Source: Orychophragmus violaceus (taxonomy: Eukaryota > Streptophyta > Magnoliopsida > Brassicales > Brassicaceae). From it: a DNA stretch of 64,000 bases. Each line of letters begins with the position of its first letter. The first letter of the stretch is position 1. Under the pieces are notes generated by a model that saw only the letters and a program-made list of their open reading frames with translations, was not told the DNA's origin and did not search any database. Where the stretch lies: the NCBI GenBank assembly GCA_030180135.1, contig CM058236.1, positions 11,305,357 through 11,369,356 on the forward strand. Direction: 5' to 3'. Below are positions 1 through 12,200 of this stretch, one piece after another. The position numbers and the translations under genes were made by a program.

Positions 1-177
1 TCTTCATAGCAAATAGTATTGATGTGATTCAAGTTCGTGCAGATTCCTCGGTGAGTCAGGTTTCTAGAACATGTTGATGTGTAGCTCAAATCCTCATGTT
101 TAGGTAGATACGCTCCAAAATGTGCACATATATCCCTGGTACGATAAAGCTGCTTTTCTCCGAAGGTATGTACCGGC

Positions 178-1059
178 TTGGTGAGCCATCCTCTAGTCTG
201 CCGGGTCAATGATGGGTTGATGTCCTCATCAATAGAGGTAATGACCAGCCTTCAGGTGCCTGATTTTGTGAAGTCTGTGAGGAGGTTTCTTGGACATGTT
301 GGGTTCTACAGAAGGTTCATCAAAGATTTCAGTAAGATTGCTAGACCACTAACTGCTTTGTTGTGTAAGGATGTGAAATTTGAGTTCGCTGCAGATTGCC
401 AGACAGCATTTGAACAGATCAAGCAAGCATTAGTGAGTACTCATATAGTACAGCCACCAGATTGGGATTTAACTTTTGAGGTTATGTGTGATCCAAGCGA
501 TTTTGCTGTAGGAGCTGTTCTGGGGAAGAAGAAGGACAAGAAACTTCATGCTATCTATTATGCCAGCAGAACATTAGATGACGCGCAAAAAAACTATGCC
601 ACTACAGAGAAGGAGTTGTTTGCAGTTGTCTTTGCCTTTGAGAAATTTTACCCCTATCTGGTTGGATCCAAGGTGATAGTTCATACGGATCATTCAGCTA
701 TGAAGTATTTGATGCAGAAGAAGGATGCTAAGTCGAGACTTCTGAGATGGATTCTCATACTTCAAGAGTTTGACATTGAGGATAAAGACAAGAAGGGAGT
801 TGAAAACGGAGTTGCTGATCATTTGTCAAGGATCAGGGTTGAAGAGGATGTCCCCATTGATGATTTCCTACCTGAGGAAAACATCAATTTGATTGAGACA
901 CTGTTTAGGACGGATTTGGACATAAACTTACGAAACTGTCAGATTACAGAACATGTGTCGGTTGATGCCACCCCGGCGACGAACGCTGCACGTATCGGGG
1001 CTGAATTGATCGATGCATACCCATGCGTTGATCGACACACGGCGATTACAAACCCATAA
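178..1059 (+). pseudogene. Athila pol fragment: RT C-terminus and RNase H
   Basis: An open frame of about 290 codons begins in the last part of a Ty3/gypsy reverse transcriptase (FLGHVGFYRRFIKDFSKIA, the connection after the palm) and continues through RNase H. The RNase H shows FEVMCDPSDFAVGAVLG with its catalytic Asp, the E of TTEKELFAVVFA, and HTDHSAMKYL. The RT catalytic YIDD region is absent upstream, so the frame starts in the middle of the domain. After about codon 250 the sequence leaves the family pattern and contains GATCGATGCA-type motifs. This is the relic of a polyprotein, not an independent gene; the printed start is only the first ATG after the break. Confidence 0.85.
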
Positions 1060-1126
1060 CCTTTGAAGGTTCAAATTGGACATTAAGACATCGATCTTTA
1101 TGTTGTTTCGACGCCCGGTCGTCCCT

Positions 1127-2178
1127 TGTTTGCTGATATTACGAATTACTTGGATACATAGACTAAACCAGATGATCTCAAGGGGTATGCAAAGAAGAAA
1201 TTCTTCAGAGAACTCAGGAGGTTTTATTGGGATCAACCCTACCTATACAAGCACTGTTCGGATGACATTTACAGAAGATGCATTGTAGAATCAGAGGTTC
1301 CAGATGTTCTATTTCACTGCCATGGATCAGATTATGATGGATACTTTGCTACTTTCAAGACTGTGTCTAAAGTTCTGCAAGCAGGTTTTTGGTGGCCTAC
1401 TATGTTCAGAGATGCTCATTCTTTTGTCTCTCAGTGTGATTCCTGTCAGAGGAGAGAGAAGATCAGTAAGAAGCATGAGATGCCTTAGAATTTCATTCTT
1501 GAGGTTGAGGTTTTTGATTGCTGGGGCATTGATTTCATGGGTCCTTTTTCCTCATCTCATGGGAATAATTTCATATTGGTTGTTGTGGATTATGTGTTTA
1601 AGTGGGTGGAAGCGATAGCTAGTCCAACCATTGACTCTTTGGTGGTTCTTAAGCTGTTTACGACCATCATTTTCCCTAGATTTGGAGTGCCTCGTATTGT
1701 GATAAGTGATGGAGGATCTCACTTTATCAACAAGGTCTTTGAGAAGCTAGTACAGAAGCATGTTGTTCATTATCGTGTGGCTACTCCTTACCATCCTCAG
1801 ACTAGCGGGCATGTTTATGTCTTTAACAGACAGATCAAGGAGATCTTGGAAAAGACAGTTGGGAAGACAAGGAAGGATTGGTCTACGAAGCTAAATGATG
1901 CGTTATGGGCCTATTGGACTGCGTTTAAGACGCCACTTGGGACTACTCCGTTTCATCTTCTGTATGGGAAAGCCTGCCACCTTCCAGTTGAGCTTGAGCA
2001 CAAGGAAGCATGGGCTGTGAAGCAGATGAATTTTGATTTGAAGCCTGCAGCAAAGAGGAGATTGGTGCAGCTGAATGAGTTGGATGAGATTAGGCATCAT
2101 GCCTATAAGAATTCAAAGTTGTACAAGGAGAGTACTAAGGCATATCATGACAAGAAGATTGTCTCTAGACAGTTTTAG
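1127..2178 (+). pseudogene. Athila integrase, broken by stops
   Basis: Translation gives the integrase zinc-binding region (CHGSDYDGYFATFKT, then CDSCQRREK) followed by the catalytic core (WGIDFMGPF, ISDGGSHFINK, YHPQTSGH and the later LLYGKACHLPVELEHKEAWA segment typical of Athila). In-frame stops lie around 1160 and 1486, before the core, and another TAG ends the frame at 2176-2178. The second zinc-ligand His of the usual HG..GGHFA motif is Tyr here, a further sign of decay. It follows the RNase H fragment in the same orientation as in an intact polyprotein. No function is expected. Confidence 0.85.
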
Positions 2179-2388
2179 CCTAATGATCAGGTACTTTTGT
2201 ATAACTCACATTTGCAATTGTTTCCAGGTAAGCTACGTTCTAAATGGTCTAGTCCTTTCAAGATCAAGGAAGTGAGTCCATATGGTAAGGAGTTTACTGT
2301 CAATGGACAGAGGGTGAAGCATTATTGGGCTAAGACCGAGATGCCAAGAGGTCATATTCTGCCTCTGGTTGATGCACCCTCTGCCTGA
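2179..2388 (+). pseudogene. C-terminal tail of Athila pol
   Basis: Beyond the TAG at 2176-2178 the polyprotein pattern resumes (QVLLYNSHLQLFPGKLRSKWSS, then GQRVKHYW). This is the C-terminal segment after the integrase core, the GPY/F-like region of Ty3/gypsy integrases. It ends at a TGA near 2388. A single nonsense change therefore separates it from the integrase core. It is part of the dead element. Confidence 0.75.
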
Positions 2389-2821
2389 TCGCTTAACAGT
2401 CAAGCTAATGACGTTAAAAAGCGCTGAGTGGGAGGCAACCCACTAGTAAGTCTGTACATACTTTTGTAGGTGTTTTCGTTAGGATTTTACTTTGTTTTTT
2501 TGTTTTTGGTGTCTTTAGTCTACAGATACGAAGTCTCTGGAAAATCGCCATGTGTCGAGCGACACGGTCCTGTGTGTCGGTCGATGCAGGTGCGTTACGT
2601 ATGGACCAGCGGGAGGAAACTAAACCGCGGAAGATGAATGAAAATTGGCCAGTTAGATTGCGGTTTGGGTCGCGGAGAAAATCAAACTGCGAGTAAGAAG
2701 TCACGACGTGTGTTGATCGTTGCGGTCTTGTGCAACGATCGATGCACCTGGTTCAAAATTCGAAATTGAAAGGTAGACATGCTCTAAACCGGACATTTAA
2801 ATGAACCGGACCGGTTCGACC
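2389..2821 (+). other. Athila internal spacer between pol and env-like region
   Basis: No coding signal. It contains the motif GCGCTGAGTGGGAGGCAACCC just after pol, which I associate with Athila-group elements, and several GATCGATGCA/GATCGTTGC motifs between 2560 and 2760. The sharp end at 2821 is where the downstream tandem duplication begins. Confidence 0.5.
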
Positions 2822-3337
2822 AATCACGATTTGCGACGATCGACGCATCTCTTGCTTCGATCGACGCAGACACGGGCGAGGTAAGTCCATTTAATTTTAT
2901 TTCTTCTTCTTCTTCCTCATTTCCCCTTTCTCGCGAACCCGAACCCTAGAAATCGCCCACCACCTAAATTCTTCGTTTCTTGCTCGATTTCGTAGATTCA
3001 AGTGCCCATTCCACTCTATTTCTACTCTTCTTTTAATTTCTATCACTCATTTGCACCGATTTAGAGGTATGTGTCCCGAATCTCTTTGTTTCTCATTTCG
3101 GCCCTAAGGTAAAAAGTTCGAAATTAGTCACGATTTTCACTATTTGATGATAGATTGATGCTTGTTTGAGGTTGTTAGTGATATTTCGTGTTGCTTTAGT
3201 GATTTCATGGCCATATTTTGCAAGTTTTTCGAAAATCTTCGGTTTGATGACGAACACTTGTGATTCTCTGATTTAGGGTGGTTTTAGGACGAATTGAAAG
3301 GGATTGATACTGATTTTTTGCTGTCAGTGATGGTTGC

Positions 3338-4138
3338 ATGAGAAGATTGATACTGATTCTAGTGCATTTGTTGATCTTAGAGCTTTGGCTTAATTGTAAG
3401 TGCACTCGGACTGCTACAGCTGATTCTGCTCCTCCTGCAGACTGGATTTCACGAGCTTCATCACCACCTGCTCCTTATCAGTGTGATCGTGAAGCAATAC
3501 AGACTCCTTGGCCTAAGGGAGAGCAGGAATCGATACCTATGACGAGACAGTGGGCTAATGAGTGCTGATTGCACTGACATGAATATATCAGAGCACTGGG
3601 ATGAGTATGATACGTTGTTCTACAATGCTTGGCTGCTCATGGAGATTGAGCCCACACACTTTGCTGATTATAGGACCTGTCAGATTATGGGCATCACAGA
3701 GGATTTGCATGCATTGGTACAAAGGATTGGTTTGGGATCGATGCCTATGAGGAGCTATGAGCTCTACCCAGATTTGGTGAGACAGTTGTTGTCCACCTGC
3801 AGAGTGTATTACAGCAATACAATGCGCAAGAGAGCTTCAGAGGGATCTTCACATTCGTGTGTATAGGAGTCATATACCGCATTTCTATCCTAGATCTCTG
3901 CCGCATCTACGGGTTTAACTTGGAGTCCACTCGATGCTCTATCATTGCTGGGTGGGATAACTCAAACACTCAGTACTTTTGGGACCATATCGGGAATGAG
4001 TGCTACAACTCACAGACCTCGAAGCAGATATCTGTCAGACATCCAGTGCTGAGATATGTAGTCTGTATTCTGGAATACACATTGATGTGTAAGTCTGAGA
4101 TTAACAAGATGAGGAAGCATGAGCTCATGGTGCTTTAG
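3338..4138 (+). pseudogene. Athila env-like ORF-1 remnant, copy 1
   Basis: Three overlapping frames (about 3338-3568, 3558-3866 and 3857-4138) give one continuous protein-like pattern interrupted by two frameshifts. It includes DEYDTLFYNAWLLMEIEPTHFAD, then MGITEDLHALVQRIGLG and ELYPDLVRQLLSTCRVYY, then LDLCRIYGF. I recognise this as the Pfam ATHILA ORF-1 (env-like) family, which sits between pol and the 3' LTR in Athila elements. The frameshifts are shared with the second copy and so predate the duplication. The product would be non-functional. Confidence 0.7.
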
Positions 4139-4307
4139 ATCTCTCTTCTTTTCGGCCCAACTGTGCATCATGGATCTACGAGGTTGCGGCTTCCTCTGTC
4201 ATGGTGTTGCCTCTCCGGGTTGTCGGGCGAGGGTAGTTGATGATGAACGGCCTGGCAGAGTTACTCTCCACAGATGGACCTGAGAAGAATATTGATCTTG
4301 GTGATCT

Positions 4308-6366
4308 TGTAATACCCCGTTTTGGAAATTAATAATTTTGGAAATCAAATTTATGTTTCTTTTATATATTTTAAAATTCATTAGAAATTGATATTTTATA
4401 AATAAGGTTTTATAAAAAAATTAAATTAGATTTTTTATTAATTAAATCATTAAGATGGTGCTAACTACCCAAAGAATATAATCACATTTTTTTGTTTTTT
4501 TTTCATATTATTTTACGTGTGGTAGCTGATTATTATGGGTTTTTACAGATTTGAATTTATATGTTGTTTAAATTTAGGACTCCATAACTAATTTGAAAAA
4601 AAAATCATAATTAGTGAATAAATTAAAAATTCGTTAATATATTGTGTAAAGTATATTAGGGAATTTATGCATTAAATTTAAGAATTAAATTAAGAGATTT
4701 AGGAGGATGTTAAGGAAATAGATTCAGAAGATTTTCAATTTTGAAAAAGAATATCTTTCATATCCTTTTAATGTATAGGAGATTTTATTCATTTCAAACC
4801 GGGTTAAAAAATATTTAATATCAAAAAATCTTCATGTACACTAAAAAGAGAAAAAAATATGACATCTATTAGATATGATCTACGGAATTTAATGAAACAC
4901 ACACATAGTTATTTTTTTTTTTTGGAAAATGAATAAGTATGATTTATGAATTAAGTTTAAAGGTTATACATCTATTAGGTATGATCTACGGAATTTAATG
5001 AAACATATACATAGTCAATATTTTCTAAATAAATTTAATTAAATTTTAAAGATCTAAAAATAACCACTAATTGCAAAATTCAAAAAAAAAACTACTAAAC
5101 ACGTTAAAAAAAATCATTACATATGACTATATATATGATTCATAGTAATCGATTCAAAATTTTATTATTAATTATTTAGAAAAAAGGAAAAGTAACCAAT
5201 GTAGATAAAAATGCTAAAAATGAAAGTAAAAAGTAAAAAGAACAAAAAATGTAAAAACCTCTTATTGTGTTATTTGTATGGAAGAAGAAGAAAAACACTC
5301 ACAACGAAAAATAACTAAAAAGAATTGGGTGTATACTAAAAAAATTGTGTACCCTCGATAAGAAATAAACAATCGATATGGCCACCGTGAAAATATGATC
5401 CATCACCCGCTAACTAAAACCGTCGAATTCAATTAACGCAACCACAAAAAAAGAATTAGCCATCGATACAATCATTAATAGAACACACATGAAAACATAC
5501 GAGAAAACAAAAGGAAGAAAAAAAGATGGAGCCCTGGAGATATTCTTCATTTTGATGAATAATAAATAAAAAAGTAAAAAATATAAACATGCAATATCTA
5601 ATAAGAAAATGAAAGAGATCTAAATGGATGTGATGTAGAAAAACAAAACAAAACCATCAAAAACAGAATTCAATGAACGCAACCACAAAAAGAGATTTAG
5701 CCATCGATACGGTCATTAATAGAACACAAATGAAAACATAGGAGAAAACAAAAGGTAAGAAAAAAGGATGGAGTCCTCGAGATGTTTTTCATTCTGATGA
5801 ATAATAAATAAAAAAAGTAAAAAATATAAACATACAACATCTAATAAGAAAACTAAAGAGATCTAAATGGATGTGATGTAGAAAAACAAAACAAAACCAT
5901 CAAAAACATATGGAAAGCAAAAGAGAAGAAAAAAATGAAGTATCCCTCACATACATAGCTAATTTCCTGAGAAATTTCAGTGCTATGAAAAATATAGAGC
6001 AAATGAAAAATTGGAAAAATGGATCTAAGAAGAGGAGATGATGGCGATTTTTTGATGTTGACAAATGACGGTTTAGGTGTGTATAAATAGGAAAAAATGC
6101 TATATAGATTTTTCAATTAAAAAAGATTGGCGGTATTATTTTTATTATTTAAAAGGGATGAATATAGTTAAGATTTACAAAGATTTAGGAAGTATGATTT
6201 AATAAAATTAAATGTGATTTGAAATTACCTTATTTGTCGGGATTGAGAGATTTAGGGAATATTTAATGACGATATTTTGAATTCTAATTAATTCGTAATG
6301 TGAGATTTAGGAAATGAGAGATTTAGTGCCGGATTTTTAAATTAAATTTAATTATGAATTATTAGA
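4308..6366 (+). repeat. LTR-like AT-rich tract, copy 1
   Basis: Starts TGTAATACCCCG directly after the env-like remnant, where an Athila 3' LTR is expected, and runs about 2 kb with no coding signal, very AT-rich. A TATA-like TATAAATA lies near its distal end at 6082-6089, consistent with U3-R. The true LTR end could not be found, because copy 1 ends at the duplication junction. LTR identity is an inference from position, length and TG start. Confidence 0.5.
6082..6089 (+). promoter_or_regulatory. TATA box-like site in Athila LTR, copy 1
   Basis: TATAAATA in GTGTATAAATAGG, late in the LTR-like tract where the U3/R boundary of a long Athila LTR would be. Position-based inference. Confidence 0.35.
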
Positions 6367-6898
6367 GATTTAGGGAAAATTTAATCACGATTTGCGACGA
6401 TCGACGCATCTCTTGCTTCGATCGACGCAGACACGGGCGAGGTAAGTCCATTTAATTTTCTTTCTTCTTCTTCTTCCTCATTTCCCCTTTCTCGCGAACC
6501 CGAACCCTAGAAATCGCCCACCACCTAAATTCTTCGTTTCTTGCTCGATTTCGTCGATTCAAGTGCCCATTCCACTCTATTTCTACTCTTCTTTTAATTT
6601 CTATCACTCATTTGCACCGATTTAGAGGTATGTGTCCCGAATCTCTTTGTTTCTCATTTCGGCCCTAAGGTAAAAAGTTCGAAATTAGTCACGATTTTCA
6701 CTATTTGATGATAGATTGATGCTTGTTTGAGGTTGTTAGTGATATTTCGTGTTGCTTTAGTGATTTCATGGCCATATTTTGCAAGTTTTTCGAAAATCTT
6801 CGGTTTGATGACGAACACTTGTGATTCTCTGATTTAGGGTGGTTTTAGGACGAATTGAAAGGGATTGATACTGATTTTTTGCTGTCAGTGATGGTTGC

Positions 6899-7699
6899 AT
6901 GAGAAGATTGATACTGATTCTAGTGCATTTGTTGATCTTAGAGCTTTGGCTTAATTGTAAGTGCACTCGGACTGCTACAGCTGATTCTGCTCCTCCTGCA
7001 GACTGGATTTCACGAGCTTCATCACCACCTGCTCCTTATCAGTGTGATCGTGAAGCAATACAGACTCCTTGGCCTAAGGGAGAGCAGGAATCGATACCTA
7101 TGACGAGACAGTGGGCTAATGAGTGCTGATTGCACTGACATGAATATATCAGAGCACTGGGATGAGTATGATACGTTGTTCTACAATGCTTGGCTGCTCA
7201 TGGAGATTGAGCCCACACACTTTGCTGATTATAGGACCTGTCAGATTATGGGCATCACAGAGGATTTGCATGCATTGGTACAAAGGATTGGTTTGGGATC
7301 GATGCCTATGAGGAGCTATGAGCTCTACCCAGATTTGGTGAGACTGTTGTTGTCCACCTGCAGAGTGTATTACAGCAATGCAATGCGCAAGAGAGCTTCA
7401 GAGGGATCTTCACATTCGTGTGTATAGGATTCATATACCGCATTTCTATCCTAGATCTCTGCCGCATCTACGGGTTTAACTTGGAGTCCACTCGATGCTC
7501 TATCATTGCTGGGTGGGATAACTCAAACACTCAGTACTTTTGGGACCATATCGGGAATGAGTGCTACAACTCACATACCTCGAAGCAGATATCTGTCAGA
7601 CATCCAGTGCTGAGATATGTAGTCTGTATTCTGGAATACACATTGATGTGTAAGTCTGAGATTAACAAGATGAGGAAGCATGAGCTCATGGTGCTTTAG
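6899..7699 (+). pseudogene. Athila env-like ORF-1 remnant, copy 2
   Basis: Nearly identical to the fragment at 3338-4138, with the same two frameshifts and a handful of substitutions (for example CIGFIYRIS here against CIGVIYRIS in copy 1). The same lesions in both copies show the duplication happened after the ORF had decayed. Confidence 0.7.
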
Positions 7700-7868
7700 A
7701 TCTCTCTTCTTTTCGGCCCAACTGTGCATCATGGATCTACGAGGTTGCGGCTTCCTCTGTCATGGTGTTGCCTCTCCGGGTTGTCGGGCGAGGGTAGTTG
7801 ATGATGAACGGCCTGGCAGAGTTACTCTCCACAGATGGACCTGAGAAGAATATTGATCTTGGTGATCT

Positions 7869-9929
7869 TGTAATACCCCGTTTTGGAAATTAATAATTTT
7901 GGAAATCAAATTTATGTTTCTTTTATATATTTTAAAATTCATTAGAAATTGATATTTTATAAATAAGGTTTTATAAAAAAATTAAATTAGATTTTTTATT
8001 AATTAAATCATTAAGATGGTGCTAACTACCCAAAGAATATAATCACATTTTTTTGTTTTTTTTTCATATTATTTTACGTGTGGTAGCTGATTATTATGGG
8101 TTTTTACAGATTTGAATTTATATGTTGTTTAAATTTAGGACTCCATAACTAATTTGAAAAAAAAATCATAATTAGTGAATAAATTAAAAATTCGTTAATA
8201 TATTGTGTAAAGTATATTAGGGAATTTATGCATTAAATTTAAAAATTAAATTAAGAGATTTAGGAGGATGTTAAGGAAATAGATTCAGAAGATTTTCAAT
8301 TTTGAAAAAGAATATCTTTCATATCCTTTTAATGTATAGGAGATTTTATTCATTTCAAACCGGGTTAAAAAATATTTAATATCAAAAAATCTTCATGTAC
8401 ACTAAAAAGAGGAAAAAATATGACATCTATTAGATATGATCTACGGAATTTAATGAAACACACACATAGTTATTTTTTTTTTTGGAAAATGAATAAGTAT
8501 GATTTATGAATTAATTTTAAAGGTTATACATCTATTAGGTATGATCTACGGAATTTAATGAAACATATACATAGTCAATATTTTCTAAATAAATTTAATT
8601 AAATTTTAAAGATCTAAAAATAACCACTAATTGCAAAATTCAAAAAAAAAAACTACTAAACACGTTAAAAACAATCATTACATATGACTATATATATGAT
8701 TCATAGTAATTGATTCAAAATTTTATTATTAATTATTTAGAAAAAAGGAAAAGTAACCAATGTAGATAAAAATTGCTAAAAAATGAAAGTAAAAAGTAAA
8801 AAGAACAAAAAATGTAAAAACCTCTTATTGTGTTATTTGAATGGAAGAAGAAGAAAAACACTCACAACGAAAAATAACTAAAAAGAATTGGGTGTATACT
8901 AAAAAAATTGTGTACCCTCAATAAGAAATAAACAATCGATATGGCCACCGTGAAAATATGATCCATCACCCGCTAACTAGAACCGTCGAATTCAATTAAC
9001 GCAACCACAAAAAAGAATTAGCCATCGATACGATCATTAATAGAACACACATGAAAACATACGAGAAAACAAAAGGAAGAAAAAAAGATGGAGCCCTGGA
9101 GATATTCTTCATTTTGATGAATAATAAATAAAAAATTAAAAATATAAACATGCAATATCTAATAAGAAAATGAAATAGATCTAAATGGATGTGATGTAGA
9201 AAAACAAAACAAAACCATCAAAAATAGAATTCAATGAACGCAACCACAAAAAGAGATTTAGCCATCGATACGGTCATTAATAGAACACAAAAGAAAACAT
9301 AGGAGAAAACAAAAGGTAAGAAAAAAAGATGGAGCCCTCGAGATGTTTTTCATTCTGATGAATAATAAATAAAAAAGTAAAAAATATAAACATACAACAT
9401 CTAATAAGAAAACTAAAGAGATCTAAATGAATGTGATGTAGAAAAACAAAACAAAACCATCAAAAACATATGGAAAGCAAAAGAGAAGAAAAAAATGAAG
9501 TAGCCCTCACATACATAGCTAATTTCCTGAGAAATTTCAGTGCTATGAAAAATATAGAGCAAATGAAAAATCGGAAAAATGGATCTAAGAAGAGGAGATG
9601 ATGGCGATTTTTTGATGTTGACAAATGACGGTTTAGGTGTGTATAAATAGGGGGAAAAAATGCTATATAGATTTTTCAATTAAAAAATATTGGCGATATT
9701 ATTTTTATTATTTAAAAGGGATGAATATAGTTAAGATTTACAAAGATTTAGGAAGTATGATTTAATAAAATTAAATGTGATTTGAAATTACCTTATTTGT
9801 CGGGATTGAGAGATTTAGGGAATATTTAATGATGATATTTTGAATTCTAATTAATTCGGAATGTGAGATTTAGGAAATGAGAGATTTAATGCCGGATTTT
9901 TAAATTAAATTTAATTATGAATTATTAGA
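7869..9929 (+). repeat. LTR-like AT-rich tract, copy 2
   Basis: Counterpart of 4308-6366 in the second tandem copy, again beginning TGTAATACCCCG. The LTR may continue past 9929, but no matching sequence is available to define its end. Confidence 0.5.
9642..9649 (+). promoter_or_regulatory. TATA box-like site in Athila LTR, copy 2
   Basis: TATAAATA at the equivalent place in the second copy; conserved between copies apart from a few extra G residues just after it. Confidence 0.35.
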
Positions 9930-11665
9930 AGTAAAAATTTTCATAAAATATAAAAACTTGAATTAAAAAATCAAAAATCTATCAAAAACGTTTTGTAAGG
10001 GTATAAATAATTTGCAACTTTGATGGAACAGCTCGTTAAATACTATATTTATAAAAAAAAAAAAAATCAACTATAATTTGACGCATCGTAAATTTGAATA
10101 ATATAAAAATAGATTAATTATATTATTTTATTAAATTAAAATATATCAATTGAAAATAGTTAATATATATTTTAAACTCATGTATTTTTTTTTAAACTTC
10201 TATAATTGAAAATTGGCTAATTTTTTATTGTTCAGCCCGTTTTTGTAGTAGTTTAAATAATTTTATAATAAATTTTATTAATAAATTTTAATTTAATAAT
10301 TATTTTCTTAAGAAATCAACAAAAATAAAAAAAATTATAAGATTTGGCTATAGTATAAAAATATATATATTAATATTTAAAACAAAAATAAAAATATTAT
10401 GAATATATTTTGATAACTAACATTTTAAACTTCATAAATATTTTGGTTATATATGATATTTTTTGGATCATGAAAGAGAATTTAGTGATCAAAAATTAAA
10501 AACTAATTTTGTGGATTTGGATCTTGATCCATGGAGGTTTGGGATGAGAGATAATATATTTTTAGACATAAAATACAAGTCCAGAGAAGTATGGACCACA
10601 AAATTTATGAGGAAATTAGAAAGAGAACATTCGTTGTACTTAATTTTGAGTTGTTTTTCATGGAGTGGTTGAAGAAGGTTAAACTTGGAAGACACCTCAA
10701 AATTATACATTTCACCTGAAGTGATGTGTTGTCAAGTATCTAGGCAGCTTCTATAAGAGGGGGAGACATGTGTATGGTAAGAGCTTGAATTCATTGTTTT
10801 TTATGGGTTTTGGGAGCAAAAACGTAGAAGAAGGAGAGGAAGAGGGAGTGACACTTGTATGATGTAGATGCACCGTTTATGTTTATGACTTAATTTTCCT
10901 TGTTCCTTATCTATTATGTGGTTTTCATGCTAGATCAATCATTGATTTGTTGATTTAGCCCTTAAGATATTTCATGCATGGAAGGTGTTTGATGAAATGT
11001 CCCAATGAAACAATTTAGTAGATTTTATCTCTTAGCTCATGGAAATGATTGTTTAAAGTGTTTATTGTTTAATTGAACTTGCTTTCATGTTTTTAAGTTG
11101 CTTAATCAAAATTAGGAAACTGATATTGATTAGGAAATTGACAAATGGGTTATTGCCAAAGAACTGAATTAGTCTACGATTAGAATTCTAAACCTAAAGA
11201 TTAGCTTTGAATTAGTCGAGAATTAGAGTTATAAACCGAAAAATTAGCTTTTCTAAATGATTAATTGGATTGATTTAAATGCATGTTTGTCTTGTGATTG
11301 CAATGTAAGTTTATTAATTGCATGATTAGCATAGTAATAAAGGCCATAGAAATGGATCAGTTTAACTAAAGATCTTAGTCCATTTTTAGCATTCGGTGAT
11401 TGATTGAAGCATCATGAATTGTCTCTAGATCATCCAAAGTCACTAACCTCATCTAGGATCCTTCTCTTATCTTGTTTAGTTCTTTGCTCTTGTTTACTTT
11501 GATTATTGTTTTCTTGCTTTCAATATCATTAGGTTGCTATTTTTAAACTTTTTTCTTGATTTGGCTTAAATTAGGAAGTTGTATAATTTTTAGTGTTCTA
11601 TTCTCTACCCATTTGAATAGACACATCATTTACTACATCAACATCACTTAGTAAAATTTGGGGAA
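9930..11665. other. AT-rich intergenic DNA, probable old retroelement debris
   Basis: No supportable gene. 9930-10450 is very AT-rich. 10463-10710 is open on both strands but matches nothing I know. 11166-11252 holds two diverged ~43-bp tandem units that both end in ATTAGCTTT. The prose-like T-rich DNA at 11460-11600 resembles retroelement leader or LTR sequence but cannot be assigned. Confidence 0.4.
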
Positions 11666-12200
11666 TTGAGTGTTCAAGACCGGAAGATCTTGTTATCACT
11701 CATCTTTCAAATACTCCAGCTTAAGAACACTGATGACATATGTAACCAAATCAATTCTTTTAAGTCTCCCCACACATACCATAATGCAATGTCCTTGTTG
11801 TGCACCAAAATCACTATCCTTGATGATGTGAGACTACATGATTCCACACACGTTTTTGGCTTCAACTTTGATATCACTTGTAATGCCCCGACCGTCACTA
11901 TACTTACTCTCAACCCGTGGGGCCACTCTTGTATGATGGTTGTTGTGTTAGTCTAGGATACTCAAAATACTTTTTTACTGACCCTACAATCACCACATGG
12001 TATTTTCCCGTGCTTTTTTCTCACTCGCAAGATCTCGTGAATTATTTTCTGGTAGGTCATCCATCTTCAACTACCCTAGCTTAAAGCACGTTTAAATCTA
12101 GATTTCTATGTGAACAAGTGACTAAAAGATAAGTGCACTTTGGTGACATAAGTAGTCAAATTAATTCTTTTAAGCCTCACCACAATTCTTTTCTATGCTT
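11666..12200 (+). repeat. Diverged direct repeat containing TGTAATGCCCCGACC motif
   Basis: The block around 11715-11790 (CAGCTTAAG..., TCAATTCTTTTAAGTCTCCCCAC) recurs in diverged form at 12075-12185 (TAGCTTAAAGC..., TTAATTCTTTTAAGCCTCACCAC). Between them TGTAATGCCCCGACC begins at 11879, like an LTR head. This looks like a small old LTR or terminal-repeat fragment. Family unknown. Confidence 0.4.

Larger units (their letters stand above)
2822..6366 (+). repeat. Tandem duplication, copy 1 (env-like + LTR-like)
   Basis: This segment is repeated in direct orientation at 6383-9929 with an offset of 3561 bases. Scattered substitutions and small indels separate the copies, which look about 98-99% identical over inspected stretches. 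It carries the env-like remnant and then an AT-rich tract starting TGTAATACCCC at 4308. A 16-base filler (6367-6382) lies between the copies. Confidence 0.93.
1..9929 (+). mobile_element. Decayed Athila-type Ty3/gypsy retrotransposon, 3' half
   Basis: From left to right the strip holds the end of reverse transcriptase with RNase H, integrase, an untranslated spacer, an env-like ORF-1 remnant and a long AT-rich LTR-like tract; the env-like and LTR-like parts occur twice in tandem. That order (pol, then a separate env-like ORF, then a very long LTR) is the Athila plan. The RNase H tail motif GVENGVADHLSR and the spacer motif GGGAGGCAACCCA fit that clade. Gag, protease and the 5' LTR lie outside the window or are gone. 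All coding parts carry stops or frameshifts, so the element is dead. Clade assignment is from remembered family resemblance, not a search. Confidence 0.8.
6383..9929 (+). repeat. Tandem duplication, copy 2 (env-like + LTR-like)
   Basis: Second copy of 2822-6366. Similarity stops abruptly at 9929 (ATTATTAGA then unrelated sequence). Copy 2 differs from copy 1 by point changes such as AGACTGTTG for AGACAGTTG and by small homopolymer length changes, so both copies are now evolving separately. Confidence 0.93.

Noticed and set aside
2414..2704. 96-codon minus frame in the Athila spacer
   Set aside because: No match to any family; opposite to the element and within untranslated spacer.
10463..10710. 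Short overlapping frames on both strands
   Set aside because: About 70 codons each, AT-rich context, no recognisable motif or splice context.
11666..11956. 96-codon frame next to TGTAATGCCCCG motif
   Set aside because: Sits in a diverged repeat; no protein family and no start context.
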